Shown here: positions 19,008-27,907 of the stretch, piece after piece | How the letters are laid out: each line of letters begins with the position of its first letter | Numbering within the stretch: the first letter of the stretch is position 1 | Assembly: GCF_001405015.1 (NCBI RefSeq) | Contig: NZ_CYZX01000001.1 | Span: forward strand, 124,001 to 188,000 | Reading direction: 5' to 3' | Length of the DNA: 64,000 nt | Origin: Clostridium disporicum | GTDB lineage: Bacteria; Bacillota; Clostridia; Clostridiales; Clostridiaceae | Made by a program: the position numbers and the translations under genes | Notes under the pieces: model-generated | Told to the model about the DNA's origin: nothing | Databases searched by the model: none | The model's input: only the letters and a program-made list of their open reading frames with translations

Positions 19008-19122
19008 AAATTTGTCAAAATTATTATCGTAAAAATTTTGATATCTATAATATGAATAAAAAATAGACTTCTGATAAAGATAATAGTAAATAATTTTAAT
19101 GAAAACGTTAATTCATTAGATA

Positions 19123-19185
19123 TTTGCTAATGTATCAGATGGAATATAATGATTAAGTTTGCTATTATTAAATTTAAAGTATAAT
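19123..19185 (+). promoter_or_regulatory. Two tandem promoter-like elements before the permease
   Basis: TTTGCT-N16-TATAAT occurs twice, at 19123-19150 and 19158-19185, exactly 35 bases apart. AATTC-TGTG-GAATT, a small palindrome, overlaps the end of the second one (19183-19196). The permease may therefore be transcribed separately from the hut genes. Confidence 0.45.
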
Positions 19186-19227
19186 TCTGTGGAATTACAC
19201 TTTAATAAACAAAAGAGGAGATAAGAT

Positions 19228-20745
19228 ATGGGAAGTAAAAAAAGTACATCTAAATTAACTTTAATGGCTCTTATACTTATGATTTTTACATCAGTATTTG
19301 GTTTTAACAATATTCCAAGAGCATTTTACCTTATGGGATATTCAGCTATTCCATGGTATATTTTTGGGGCAATTGCCTTCTTTATTCCTTATGCATTTAT
19401 GATGGCAGAGTTTGGTGCTGCTTACAAAGATGAAAAAGGTGGAATATATTCATGGATGGAAAGCTCTGTAGGACGTAAATTTGCATTTATTGGGACATTT
19501 ATGTGGTTTTCTTCTTATATAGTATGGATGGTAAGTGTATCATCTTCTATATGGGTACCTCTATCAAACCTAATATTTGGTGCAGATAAAACATCTACTT
19601 GGTCATTATTTGGCCTAAACTCAGCACAAACACTTGGAATTCTAGGTATATGTTTTATTATAGTAATAACATTCCTATCATCAAAGGGAATGAACAGTAT
19701 TTCAAAAGTAGCTTCAGTTGGAGGAGCTTTTGTAACAAGTGCTAATGTTGTACTGATTGTTGGTTCAATTATTGTGCTTTGTGCAAACAAATTTAAATTT
19801 GCACAACCTATAACTTTAGAACAATTTACACATTCACCAAATCCAGCATATGGATCAATTCTTGGTGTGTTAGGATTCTTAGTTTTCGCTATTTTTGCTT
19901 ATGGCGGATTAGAAGCAGTTGGTGGATTAGTTGACCAAACAGAAAACTCTCAAGTAACATTTCCGAAAGGGATTAAGATTTCAGCAATAGTTATTGGTGT
20001 TGGATATTCTTTAGCAATACTTACAGTTGGATTCTTTACAAATTGGGATGCAGTATTAAATAATCCTAATGTTACAATGGCAAATGTTTCTTATGTTGTT
20101 ATTAAAAACTTAGGAGTAGAATTAGGTAAGGTTTTCGGCTTGTCACCGAATGGAATAGAAATAATGGGTACATGGTTTGCTAGATATATAGGGCTTGCAA
20201 TGTTCCTAGCATTACTTGGAGCATTCTTTACATTAATTTATGCACCATTAAAACAATTAATTGAAGGAGCTCCAAAGGGAATTTGGCCAAAAAGCTGGAC
20301 TGAATTAGATAAGAATGGAATGCCAGTTAAAGCTATGTATGTTCAAGGTATAGCAGTTATAGCTATAATACTAATTGCATCATTTGGAGGACGTAATTCA
20401 GATAAATTCTTAGATTACTTAATACTTATGGGTAACGTGTCTATGACAATACCAACTATGTTCTTAGCTATAGCTTTTATTTACTTTAAGAAAAATGATA
20501 ATATTAAAAAACCATTTGTTATATTCAAGAGTAAAACAATGGCTACAGTTTGGGCGATAATAGTTACAATAACAGTTGGATTTGCAAACTTCTTCACAAT
20601 AATTCAACCAGCTATTGAAACTAAAGACTACGTTTCAACAATATTCCAATTAGCAGGTCCTATAGTATTTGGATTGATAGCATTTATACTAATTTCGAAT
20701 TTTGAAAGAAAAGAAAAAAATAAAGATAAAAAAAGAGTTGCTTAA
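19228..20745 (+). CDS. APC superfamily amino acid permease (YjeM/GadC-like)
   Basis: Integral membrane transporter of 505 residues with about 12 to 13 hydrophobic helices and a basic C-terminus. The N-terminal SVFGFNNIPRAFYLMGYSAIPW and EFGAAYKDEKGGIYSWMES segments are characteristic of the glutamate/GABA antiporter-like branch of the APC superfamily, to which YjeM belongs. Its position just after hutU suggests histidine uptake, perhaps exchanged for glutamate, the pathway product. That substrate is inference from context. AGAGGAG precedes the ATG, and a terminator overlaps its stop codon. Confidence 0.85.
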   Translation: MGSKKSTSKLTLMALILMIFTSVFGFNNIPRAFYLMGYSAIPWYIFGAIAFFIPYAFMMAEFGAAYKDEKGGIYSWMESSVGRKFAFIGTFMWFSSYIVWMVSVSSSIWVPLSNLIFGADKTSTWSLFGLNSAQTLGILGICFIIVITFLSSKGMNSISKVASVGGAFVTSANVVLIVGSIIVLCANKFKFAQPITLEQFTHSPNPAYGSILGVLGFLVFAIFAYGGLEAVGGLVDQTENSQVTFPKGIKISAIVIGVGYSLAILTVGFFTNWDAVLNNPNVTMANVSYVVIKNLGVELGKVFGLSPNGIEIMGTWFARYIGLAMFLALLGAFFTLIYAPLKQLIEGAPKGIWPKSWTELDKNGMPVKAMYVQGIAVIAIILIASFGGRNSDKFLDYLILMGNVSMTIPTMFLAIAFIYFKKNDNIKKPFVIFKSKTMATVWAIIVTITVGFANFFTIIQPAIETKDYVSTIFQLAGPIVFGLIAFILISNFERKEKNKDKKRVA

Positions 20746-20760
20746 TAGCAGCTCTTTTTT
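20734..20760 (+). terminator. Rho-independent terminator overlapping the permease stop
   Basis: AGAGTTGC pairs with GCAGCTCT (one G-U), followed by six T. The left arm is inside the last codons of the permease gene. Confidence 0.8.
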
Positions 20761-20780
20761 ATATACTACGAAAGTTTAAA

Positions 20781-21044
20781 TTATCTAATTATATTAGCTA
20801 TTACAAGTAGCTGAATTACTAGAATTATTGGAATTCCTACTTTGAATTTTAGGTGCTTAGTTTTGTGTCTAAAAGTATACATTCCTATAAGGGAGCCTAT
20901 TGAACCTCCTAATAAAGATATCAATATAAGTGTATGTTCACTTATTCTCCATTCTTTTTTTATAGCGCGTCTCTTATCTATGTACATTAATATAAAAGAT
21001 ACGAAATTTATTATAATAAAATATATAGTAAAATACTTAATCAA
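20781..21044 (-). CDS. DUF1294 small membrane protein
   Basis: An 87-residue protein of the DUF1294 family. It has an N-terminal hydrophobic helix, then the conserved YIDKRRAIKKEWRISEHTL and LGGSIGSLIGMYTFRHKTKH region, and a last hydrophobic helix. No function is established. The start is probably TTG at 21044, because GAGGTG lies at 21056-21051 on the minus strand, 6 bases upstream. The GTG at 21053 is part of that site. It lies downstream of plsY on the same strand, separated from it by a terminator. Confidence 0.8.
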   Translation of the reverse strand: MIKYFTIYFIIINFVSFILMYIDKRRAIKKEWRISEHTLILISLLGGSIGSLIGMYTFRHKTKHLKFKVGIPIILVIQLLVIANIIR

Positions 21045-21085
21045 ATTATTCACCTCTTCTAATAATTATATATAACTGGTTATAA

Positions 21086-21125
21086 AGAAAAATTCTTAAG
21101 TATAAAGTAACTTAAGAATTTTTAA
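21086..21125 (-). terminator. Rho-independent terminator of plsY
   Basis: A 14 bp stem (AAAAATTCTTAAGT with ACTTAAGAATTTTT) lies just past the plsY stop. The A-rich flank at 21085-21092 on the plus strand gives the U tract for the minus-strand transcript. Confidence 0.85.
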
Positions 21126-21133
21126 AAGTATTA

Positions 21134-21724
21134 TTATTTTTCAGTTCCATCTATTAATCTTTTTATATTAGCTCTATGTCTCCAAAAACAAAGTGCAGCA
21201 GCTATAAATGTTGATATAATCAAGTATTTATCATAACCAAAAAGCCATGTAGAAGTACATAAAACTACTGCAGCAGTTAATGATCTAATAGAAACTATTT
21301 TTGTAAAAAGTTTTAAGCCAAAGAAAACTATCGCTGTAACTATGAAAGCTTTAGGAACTATAAACATAAATGCTGCAGCTGAAGTTGCAACTCCCTTACC
21401 ACCTTTAAATTTTAAGAAAATAGTGTAGTTATGTCCAAGTATTGCTGCTAATGCAACTAACCCTAAGCTTAAACTTTTATTAGTTGTTAATATATTATTA
21501 GCTAAAAGTATTTGTGTTAAAACGACAGGGACAATAGCTTTTAACATATCTAGTATAGCTGTTATTTTACCTATTTTTTTACCAGCAACTCTTCCAACGT
21601 TAGTAGCGCCAATATTTCCACTTCCATAATCTCTTACATCTTTATTTAACTTTTTCTTAACTATAATGTATCCACTAGGTATAGATCCCATAAGATAACT
21701 AAAAATAATTAATAATGCTAGCAT
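21134..21724 (-). CDS. plsY: Acyl-phosphate:glycerol-3-phosphate acyltransferase
   Basis: First acylation step of phospholipid synthesis, making lysophosphatidate from acyl-phosphate and glycerol-3-phosphate at the membrane. The three PlsY motifs are visible: SGYIIVKK and RDYGSGNIGATN near the N-terminus, GHNYTIFLKFKGGKGVAT in the middle, and WRHRANIKRLIDGTE at the end. Length 196 and the five membrane segments are standard. AAGGAG precedes the ATG. It is monocistronic with its own terminator. Confidence 0.96.
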   Translation of the reverse strand: MLALLIIFSYLMGSIPSGYIIVKKKLNKDVRDYGSGNIGATNVGRVAGKKIGKITAILDMLKAIVPVVLTQILLANNILTTNKSLSLGLVALAAILGHNYTIFLKFKGGKGVATSAAAFMFIVPKAFIVTAIVFFGLKLFTKIVSIRSLTAAVVLCTSTWLFGYDKYLIISTFIAAALCFWRHRANIKRLIDGTEK

Positions 21725-21955
21725 GTTAAACTCCTTTGTTAATTCTAAATATTAATAAAAATAAAATAATATGATATCTTTATAAATATAATATTATTTT
21801 AGATATTGAAAATATGCAAGAGAAACATAATATTATAACTTTAAAATCTACTCGATATTATAAATAATATAAGAATTTATAGTAAAAATTAAATTAAGAC
21901 TATATTTTAACAAGATAAAAAAATTAGATTTGTTAGTTAAAGAAAGGATAAGTTT

Positions 21956-22588
21956 ATGATAGATATTTATACAATAGGACATTCTAATTATTCTATAGAG
22001 AGATTTGTTGAAATGTTAAAAAAGTTTAAAATAGATGTAGTAGTTGATATAAGAGGAACTCCTTATTCAAAATATAATACTCAATATAATAAAGAAGCGT
22101 TAGGCATTACATTGAAAGAGCTAGGATTTAAATATATTTATATGGGGAGAGAGTTTGCTGCACAAAGAGATAATAAAATAATTTATACATGGGAAGGTTA
22201 TTCAGATTTTGAAAAGGTTATTAATGAACCAAGTTTTATAGAAGGGATTGAAAGACTAAAGAACGGTTTAGCAAAGGGATATACTATAGCATTATTAGGC
22301 GCTAAACAAGATCCTGTTACTTGTCATAGATTTGCTCTTGTTGGAAGAGATTTATATAAAAGAGGTTTTAATGTTAAACATATAGAAGATGATTTAACTA
22401 TTTCATCCCAATTAGATTTAGAAGAAAGGTTGTTAGAACGATATTATCCTAATGAAGAACAAATTACTATGGATTTATTATTAAACGGTGAAAAAAGTAG
22501 AGAAGAGAAACTTATAGATAGTTATAGAAAGATAAATAGAGAAATTGGGTTTAGAGTTGAAAATTTAAATGTAACAAAGAAAATTTAA
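21956..22588 (+). CDS. DUF488 family protein
   Basis: A 210-residue soluble protein of the DUF488 family. It opens with IYTIGHSNYSIERFVEMLK, followed by VVDIRGTPYSKYN and a GREFAAQ segment. The central LGAKQDPVTCHRFALVGRDL motif with its Cys-His pair is the most conserved part of the family. Function is unknown; some relatives sit near DNA-repair or metal genes. AAGGATAAG precedes the ATG. The stop is followed 10 bases later by an inverted repeat that holds the promoter for the next genes. Confidence 0.85.
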   Translation: MIDIYTIGHSNYSIERFVEMLKKFKIDVVVDIRGTPYSKYNTQYNKEALGITLKELGFKYIYMGREFAAQRDNKIIYTWEGYSDFEKVINEPSFIEGIERLKNGLAKGYTIALLGAKQDPVTCHRFALVGRDLYKRGFNVKHIEDDLTISSQLDLEERLLERYYPNEEQITMDLLLNGEKSREEKLIDSYRKINREIGFRVENLNVTKKI

Positions 22589-22598
22589 CTTTCATAAT

Positions 22599-22619
22599 AT
22601 AGTATAATGAATATACTAT
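22599..22619 (+). promoter_or_regulatory. Inverted repeat containing a -10 element
   Basis: ATAGTATA and TATACTAT form a perfect 8 bp inverted repeat with a 5-base centre; TATAAT (22603-22608) lies inside it. No convincing -35 is present. It could be an operator over a promoter for the 49-codon ORF and the DinG gene. Confidence 0.4.
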
Positions 22620-22631
22620 GGGAGTGAAAAT

Positions 22632-22781
22632 ATGAATAAATGGGATGACTTGGCTATGGTAACCTTTATTGCATGTGATGTAATAATTGAGAACACAGAG
22701 AATTTCAAGTTGTTTTCTAATTACTTTTATAAAAATTTAAAATATGAAGCAAAAGATATACTTAAAAGACTATTCAAATAA
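22632..22781 (+). CDS. Predicted 49-residue protein upstream of dinG
   Basis: A short open frame, MNKWDDLAMV... ending in KDILKRLFK, with GGAGTG 5 bases before the ATG. It ends 20 bases before the DinG-type gene, just ahead of that gene's AAGGAGG site, so it would be the first gene of a two-gene transcript. It has one cysteine, an amphipathic composition and no membrane helix. I do not recognise a family. Coding is supported by ribosome binding site, spacing and context only. Confidence 0.55.
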   Translation: MNKWDDLAMVTFIACDVIIENTENFKLFSNYFYKNLKYEAKDILKRLFK

Positions 22782-22801
22782 AATAAAGGAGGTGGTTTTT
22801 T

Positions 22802-25750
22802 ATGAATTATAAAAGTGTTTTAAATAATGTAGTGTATCTAGATATAGAAACCACCGGATTAGATCCCCTTAGTTCTGAAATTATTGAGATTGGAGCTATA
22901 AAGATTAAGGATTTTATACAAAGTGAAATAAGTATTTTAATTAAACCTATAAAAGATGTTCCAAAAGGTATATATCATCTATGTGAAGGACTTAGAAAAG
23001 AAGATTTAGATAATGGGTATGAACTACAAGAAGCCAAGAGTATATTGAAAGAGTTTATTGAGGAGTTGCCTTTAATTTGTCATAATAAATCTTTTGAAAA
23101 ATCTTTTTTCTCATATTACTTTCCAGATATAAACAATAACATGTTAGATTCAATGGAATTAGCATGTATATTAGAACCAAATCGAAAGTCTTACAATATT
23201 CAAGATCTTCTAAGTGAGATTACTACAATAAGAGAAAAGGAAAGACATCGAGGACTTAGTGATTCAATTCATACTATGCTAATTGTTAATTCGTTATTGT
23301 GCAGATTGTGGCAAAAAGAAGAAGAGAATAATAAAGTTAATGCTTTATATAATGACATAAAGAAATTGTTTAATAACAGACCTTCGTGGGAATGGGAAGA
23401 GTACTTATTAAAACCAATTATGTTTGATTTTATTGATTATCCTTATGTTTTATTTAAGGAGCGTTTATTTAAACCTTTAAGAATGAACAAAATTGATATA
23501 GATTATGAAAGATATGAAAAACTTTTAAGAGATAATGAAATATGGAATAACGGTGGAGATTTTAAATATCAGTATAGAGCAGATCAAGAGTCTATTTCTT
23601 TACAGATAAGAAATAACTATGAGAAAAGTAAAAGAATATTTATTGAAGCACCAACAGGGAGTGGAAAGACATTTGCATATCTTTTAATTGCTATTATTAC
23701 AGCTTATTTAAATAAGCAAAATAAAAATTATGAAGATAGTAATTTTGTAATTTCAACAGATACAAAAGAATTGCAGAATCAATTAATTGACAAAGATATC
23801 CCTAATATGCTTAGAAAATTAAATTTATATAATAAAATAAACTTTGGAGCTATGAAAGGCAAAGGAAACTACATTTGTATGGAAAGACTTAAAAAATCTA
23901 AAGAATTTGACAATGATGATATGAGTTTGCTTGCTTTTATATTCTTAAAGAGATATGGAGAAGATGGTATTAGTGGTGATTTAGAAAATATTAATTTTTG
24001 GGCCTTAAATCATTTTAAAATTGATAAATATAAGATACATATTAATTGTGATAGTGAAAATTGTAATTTAGATAGATGTAAAACTACATGCTATTTGAAG
24101 AATAGATATAATGAATTACAAAAAGAGAACATTACAGTTGTTAATCACTCCCTATTAGCTAGTTGGCCATATTCAGAAAAAAGAAAAATTAATCATTTAA
24201 TTATAGATGAGGCTCATAATTTAATGGAAAAAGCATATGATTTCTTTTCGGAAGAATTTAATTCATTTGAGTTTTTAGAGTTATTAAAGCAAATAAATGA
24301 AACAACTCCATCTATTATATTTTTATTAAAAAGGTTGAATGGATTATATAACTATAAGAATCATATTGATACAGATGATATAATTAATAAATCAAAAGAT
24401 GTAGAAATTAATTTAGCTTTTATACTAAATGAGTTTAGAAGACTAGGCCTAAAAAATGGACAGTACAACTTTAGTGATGAATTTTTTAATTCTGAAGAAA
24501 TATTGAAAAAATCGTTATCTAGTATTAAAGAACTATTAAGTAATATCAAATTAAGTATCTATAGACTTTATAAAGTTTTAGATGACTACATGAAAAGTAT
24601 ACTAGATGAAGATGAAAAAGATTCTGGAAACGAATATAGAGTGCTGAGTAATTATGTTATGAAACTTAGAGATTCTTTTGAGATAATTGATAACTTTTTA
24701 GAGTTTTCAAAAGATTATGCAAAAGTGTTAGAAATAGATAAGGAATATAGGTATTTTATAATCAAGAATATACCGTTAAACATAGCTAAGTTAATTAATG
24801 AAAATATGTTAAAGGAAGTTAAAAGCACAGTTTTTATTTCGGCTACTTTAAGAATTAATAATTCATTTAATGAAGTTAAAAAAATATTAGGTCAACAAGA
24901 AGCGAATACCTTTTTCATAAAGCCAGTATTTAATTTAAAAGATAGAACTAAAATTTTTACAGTAAAAGACATAGGTTCTTATAAGAATGAGGATATATTT
25001 GCTAATAATACTGCAAAATTCATTTATGAATTAGCTGTAAAAACAAAAGGGCATATGCTAGTTTTATTTAGTAATAACTTAAGAAGACAAAGTGTAATGA
25101 ATAGATTAATTCAATATGCTAAAGGTACTGCTTTAGAGGTATACGATAATAAAAAGGCTATACAATATTTAAAAGATAAAAATAGACAGGTTGTAATCTT
25201 AGGTAGTAAAGGATTCTTTGAAGGAATAGACATTCCAGGTGATTCTTTAAATTGTGTAATAATAGATAAAATTCCTAATATAAATCCTACTGATCCTTTA
25301 TATAAAGCTTTAAAAGCGTATACGAATATTTATTATAGTGGATACAATTACCCTAAAGTGTGTATCAAAGTTAAACAGGGATATGGACGATTAGTAAGGA
25401 GTATATATGATTATGGATATTTTATAATTCTTGATGGAGGCACCAATAGTGAGACTTTAAGAAAATTAGAAGGAGATTTAAATGGTCCTCGTATCAATGA
25501 AAAATGGAGCAAAGAAATAGTAAATAATATATCTCTTGATTTTAATAGGTGGGATGAGGAAAATTTTAATAGCATTATTAAAGAAATAGATATTAATAAA
25601 ATTAAGAATAGCTTTAATGATATTTCTTTTAAGATGAATTTGTATTGGGAATGTATAGAAAATGATGCTATGAAAGAGATATCAAAGTTTAAAAATAATG
25701 AAAAGATAATTGAATTAAAATTACAAGACATTAAAAATAAAAAGTTGTGA
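22802..25750 (+). CDS. dinG: DnaQ-like exonuclease / DinG-family helicase fusion
   Basis: A 982-residue protein joining an N-terminal DEDDh 3'-5' exonuclease (D14-I-E16 in YLDIETTGL; H-x5-D near residue 159) to an XPD/DinG-like superfamily 2 helicase. The helicase has Walker A APTGSGKT at 283-290, DEAH at 469-472, and the C-terminal GSKGFFEGIDIPG and QGYGRLVRS motifs. C359 and a group of cysteines around 417-430 could bind a 4Fe-4S cluster, as in Escherichia coli DinG; the staphylococcal homologue lacks it. This fusion is usual in Firmicutes. It probably processes damaged DNA or R-loops. AAGGAGGTGG precedes the ATG. Confidence 0.93.
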   Translation: MNYKSVLNNVVYLDIETTGLDPLSSEIIEIGAIKIKDFIQSEISILIKPIKDVPKGIYHLCEGLRKEDLDNGYELQEAKSILKEFIEELPLICHNKSFEKSFFSYYFPDINNNMLDSMELACILEPNRKSYNIQDLLSEITTIREKERHRGLSDSIHTMLIVNSLLCRLWQKEEENNKVNALYNDIKKLFNNRPSWEWEEYLLKPIMFDFIDYPYVLFKERLFKPLRMNKIDIDYERYEKLLRDNEIWNNGGDFKYQYRADQESISLQIRNNYEKSKRIFIEAPTGSGKTFAYLLIAIITAYLNKQNKNYEDSNFVISTDTKELQNQLIDKDIPNMLRKLNLYNKINFGAMKGKGNYICMERLKKSKEFDNDDMSLLAFIFLKRYGEDGISGDLENINFWALNHFKIDKYKIHINCDSENCNLDRCKTTCYLKNRYNELQKENITVVNHSLLASWPYSEKRKINHLIIDEAHNLMEKAYDFFSEEFNSFEFLELLKQINETTPSIIFLLKRLNGLYNYKNHIDTDDIINKSKDVEINLAFILNEFRRLGLKNGQYNFSDEFFNSEEILKKSLSSIKELLSNIKLSIYRLYKVLDDYMKSILDEDEKDSGNEYRVLSNYVMKLRDSFEIIDNFLEFSKDYAKVLEIDKEYRYFIIKNIPLNIAKLINENMLKEVKSTVFISATLRINNSFNEVKKILGQQEANTFFIKPVFNLKDRTKIFTVKDIGSYKNEDIFANNTAKFIYELAVKTKGHMLVLFSNNLRRQSVMNRLIQYAKGTALEVYDNKKAIQYLKDKNRQVVILGSKGFFEGIDIPGDSLNCVIIDKIPNINPTDPLYKALKAYTNIYYSGYNYPKVCIKVKQGYGRLVRSIYDYGYFIILDGGTNSETLRKLEGDLNGPRINEKWSKEIVNNISLDFNRWDEENFNSIIKEIDINKIKNSFNDISFKMNLYWECIENDAMKEISKFKNNEKIIELKLQDIKNKKL

Positions 25751-25777
25751 ACTATAAAATGCTCACAACTTTTTTTG
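25737..25777 (+). terminator. Rho-independent terminator after dinG
   Basis: AAAAAGTTGTGA pairs with TCACAACTTTTT, followed by further T. The left arm overlaps the dinG stop codon. Confidence 0.9.
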
Positions 25778-25857
25778 TAATTTATGACAAAATATCAAAG
25801 CTTAAAAGGATAATAGTGGGATAATAATACTTATATTGGAAAATAAAAATATATTAA

Positions 25858-25945
25858 AAATACAATATCTTGTATTTGCTTAAAAAGCGTTGACAAAAGG
25901 TCGAAATTTATCGTATTCTGTTAGATGTGCGAAAGCTTTTTTGCA
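25858..25945 (+). promoter_or_regulatory. Promoter and candidate operators of the ABC importer operon
   Basis: TTGACA (25890-25895), an 18-base spacer and TATTCT (25914-25919) form a good promoter. A perfect 8 bp inverted repeat, AAATACAA-TATC-TTGTATTT, lies just upstream at 25858-25877. An imperfect palindrome of LacI-operator style, TGCGAAAGCTTTTTTGCA, lies at 25928-25945 over the expected transcription start. The placement suggests repression by an unlinked sugar-responsive regulator or CcpA. This is inference. Confidence 0.6.
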
Positions 25946-25992
25946 TTTAGTAATTAATATTTGTATAAAATTAGGCATGAGGTGAATTACAA

Positions 25993-27036
25993 ATGGGTAT
26001 AAAACTAGAAAATCTAGTTGTAAAGTTTGGAGATTTTAAGGCAATTAATGATGTAACATTACAAATACCAAAAGGTAAGCTTGTTTCATTATTAGGACCT
26101 TCAGGATCTGGTAAGTCAACAACATTATTTACTATTTCAGGAATACATAAGCCACACAGTGGTAAGATATTCTTTGGAGACAGAGATGTTACTGGATTAG
26201 ATCCAGAAAAATTAGGAATAGGTTTAGTTTTCCAAAACTATGCACTATATCCTCACATGACTGTAAGAGAAAACATAATGTTCCCTTTAAAGAACTTAAA
26301 ATGGGACAAGGCTAAGGCTGAAGCAAGAGTTCTTGAAGTTGCTAAGATAGTAAAAATTCAAGATCAATTAGATAAGAAGCCAGCACAACTTTCTGGAGGA
26401 CAACAGCAAAGAGTTGCTATAGCAAGAGCTATTGCAAAGAATCCAGATATCTTATTACTAGATGAACCACTTTCAAACTTAGATACTAAGTTAAGAGTTG
26501 AAACTAGACAAGAAATAAGAAGAATTCAAAAAGAAACAGGGGTTACTGCTATATTCGTTACTCACGACCAAGAAGAGGCTATGAGTATTTCAGACGAAAT
26601 AGTTTTAATGAAAGATGGAGCAATACAACAAATATCTTCTCCAAGTGATATTTATATGAACCCTTGTAACAAGTTTGTTGCGTCATTCATAGGAAGTCCT
26701 GAAATGAACTTCATTGACCTAACAATAAACAACGGAGAATGCACTATTGATACTTTAAAAATAGACAATCTACCAAAAGATATGTCTAAAGGTACTTTAG
26801 GTGTTAGAGCAGAAGATTTTGAAGTTGCTACAGAAGGTCTTAAAACAAAAGTTATGACAGTAGAAATACTTGGTAGAGAAAGATTATTAACTTTAGAACA
26901 TAATGATAGAACTTATAAGATGTTAGTTGATAAAGAGTTCTATATCAATGAAGGTGAAGAATTAATAGTTAGACCTAAAACTGGTAAGAGTTATGTGTTT
27001 GACGCTGAAAGTGAGGCGTTCGTAACAAAATGCTAA
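25993..27036 (+). CDS. ABC transporter ATP-binding subunit (MsmK/UgpC-like)
   Basis: ATPase of a carbohydrate-type importer, 347 residues. Walker A GPSGSGKST is at residues 35-43, the signature LSGGQQQRVA at about 132-141 and Walker B ILLLDEP at about 154-160. An OB-fold regulatory domain occupies roughly residues 235-347, as in MalK, MsmK and UgpC. It overlaps the first permease gene by 7 bases (ATGCTAA), so translation is coupled. In many Firmicutes one such ATPase serves several importers; here it is cotranscribed with its own partners. Confidence 0.94.
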   Translation: MGIKLENLVVKFGDFKAINDVTLQIPKGKLVSLLGPSGSGKSTTLFTISGIHKPHSGKIFFGDRDVTGLDPEKLGIGLVFQNYALYPHMTVRENIMFPLKNLKWDKAKAEARVLEVAKIVKIQDQLDKKPAQLSGGQQQRVAIARAIAKNPDILLLDEPLSNLDTKLRVETRQEIRRIQKETGVTAIFVTHDQEEAMSISDEIVLMKDGAIQQISSPSDIYMNPCNKFVASFIGSPEMNFIDLTINNGECTIDTLKIDNLPKDMSKGTLGVRAEDFEVATEGLKTKVMTVEILGRERLLTLEHNDRTYKMLVDKEFYINEGEELIVRPKTGKSYVFDAESEAFVTKC

Positions 27037-27896
27037 AAAAAGGGCGTAAAGGATATATATATTTATTACCAGCATTAATTATATTAGGTGTATTTGTTTT
27101 CTATCCAATTATAACTACTATAGTAGGAAGTTTTGATGAAACTAAAGCTCCGGGATTTGTATTTGGATTTGATAGTTACAGATACTTATTCCAAGATAAG
27201 AGATTTATACAATCACTTATTAATACATGTATTTATGCAGCAGTAGTTCCAGCATTATCTGTTGGTATTTCACTATTACTTGCAAATTCATTAGTAAATA
27301 TAAAAAATGAAAAAGTAAGAGGGGTTTTCCAAAGTATTTACTTCTTACCATACGTAACTTCTTTAGTTGCAATTGGTGTAGTATGGTCTTGGTTATTTAA
27401 TAGTGAGTATGGTATTATAAACTACTTGTTAGGGTTAGTAGGAATTAATCCAGTAAACTGGCTTAATGATCCTAAATATGCAATGCTTGCATTAATAATC
27501 TTTGCAGTATGGAAGAGTTTAGCGTTTAATACACTAATTTTAACTACAGGAATAGCTTCAATTAATCCGCAATACTATCAAGCAGCTAAAATAGACCAAG
27601 CTACTGATGGAACTATATTTAGAAAGATAACAATTAAATTAGTTTCTCCTATGATAGTATATACATATATAATCAGCTTAATAGCAGCATTTAAGGTTTA
27701 TACAGAAGTTTATGTTCTATTTGGAGGACGTACACTAGATGGTGCAGTATCTACAGTAGTTAGATATATTATTGATAGATTCTATGGGGACCAAGATTTC
27801 CCATTAGCATTTGCTGCAGCAGTAGTATTATTAATAATAATTTTAACTGTTACGTTTGTTCAAAGAACAATTTCACGTAATAAAGTTCATTATTAA
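27030..27896 (+). CDS. ABC importer permease, MalF/UgpA type
   Basis: First membrane subunit, 288 residues, with six hydrophobic helices starting at about residue 8. The cytoplasmic EAA loop that docks on the ATPase reads QAAKIDQATDGTIFRKITIKL, near residues 188-208. The arrangement ATPase, MalF-type, MalG-type, binding protein is the same set of functions as the ugp operon, in different order. It starts inside the ATPase stop region, so stoichiometric production is expected. Confidence 0.92.
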   Translation: MLKKGRKGYIYLLPALIILGVFVFYPIITTIVGSFDETKAPGFVFGFDSYRYLFQDKRFIQSLINTCIYAAVVPALSVGISLLLANSLVNIKNEKVRGVFQSIYFLPYVTSLVAIGVVWSWLFNSEYGIINYLLGLVGINPVNWLNDPKYAMLALIIFAVWKSLAFNTLILTTGIASINPQYYQAAKIDQATDGTIFRKITIKLVSPMIVYTYIISLIAAFKVYTEVYVLFGGRTLDGAVSTVVRYIIDRFYGDQDFPLAFAAAVVLLIIILTVTFVQRTISRNKVHY

Positions 27897-27907
27897 GGAG
27901 TGCGGAC

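Noticed and set aside
19100..19115. A cre-like sequence TGAAAACGTTAATTCA before the permease
   Set aside because: The right half is displaced by two bases from the CcpA consensus, so I do not list it as a CcpA site.
20842..21075. A 77-codon plus-strand frame
   Set aside because: It is antisense to the DUF1294 gene, which has a family match and a ribosome binding site; this frame has neither.
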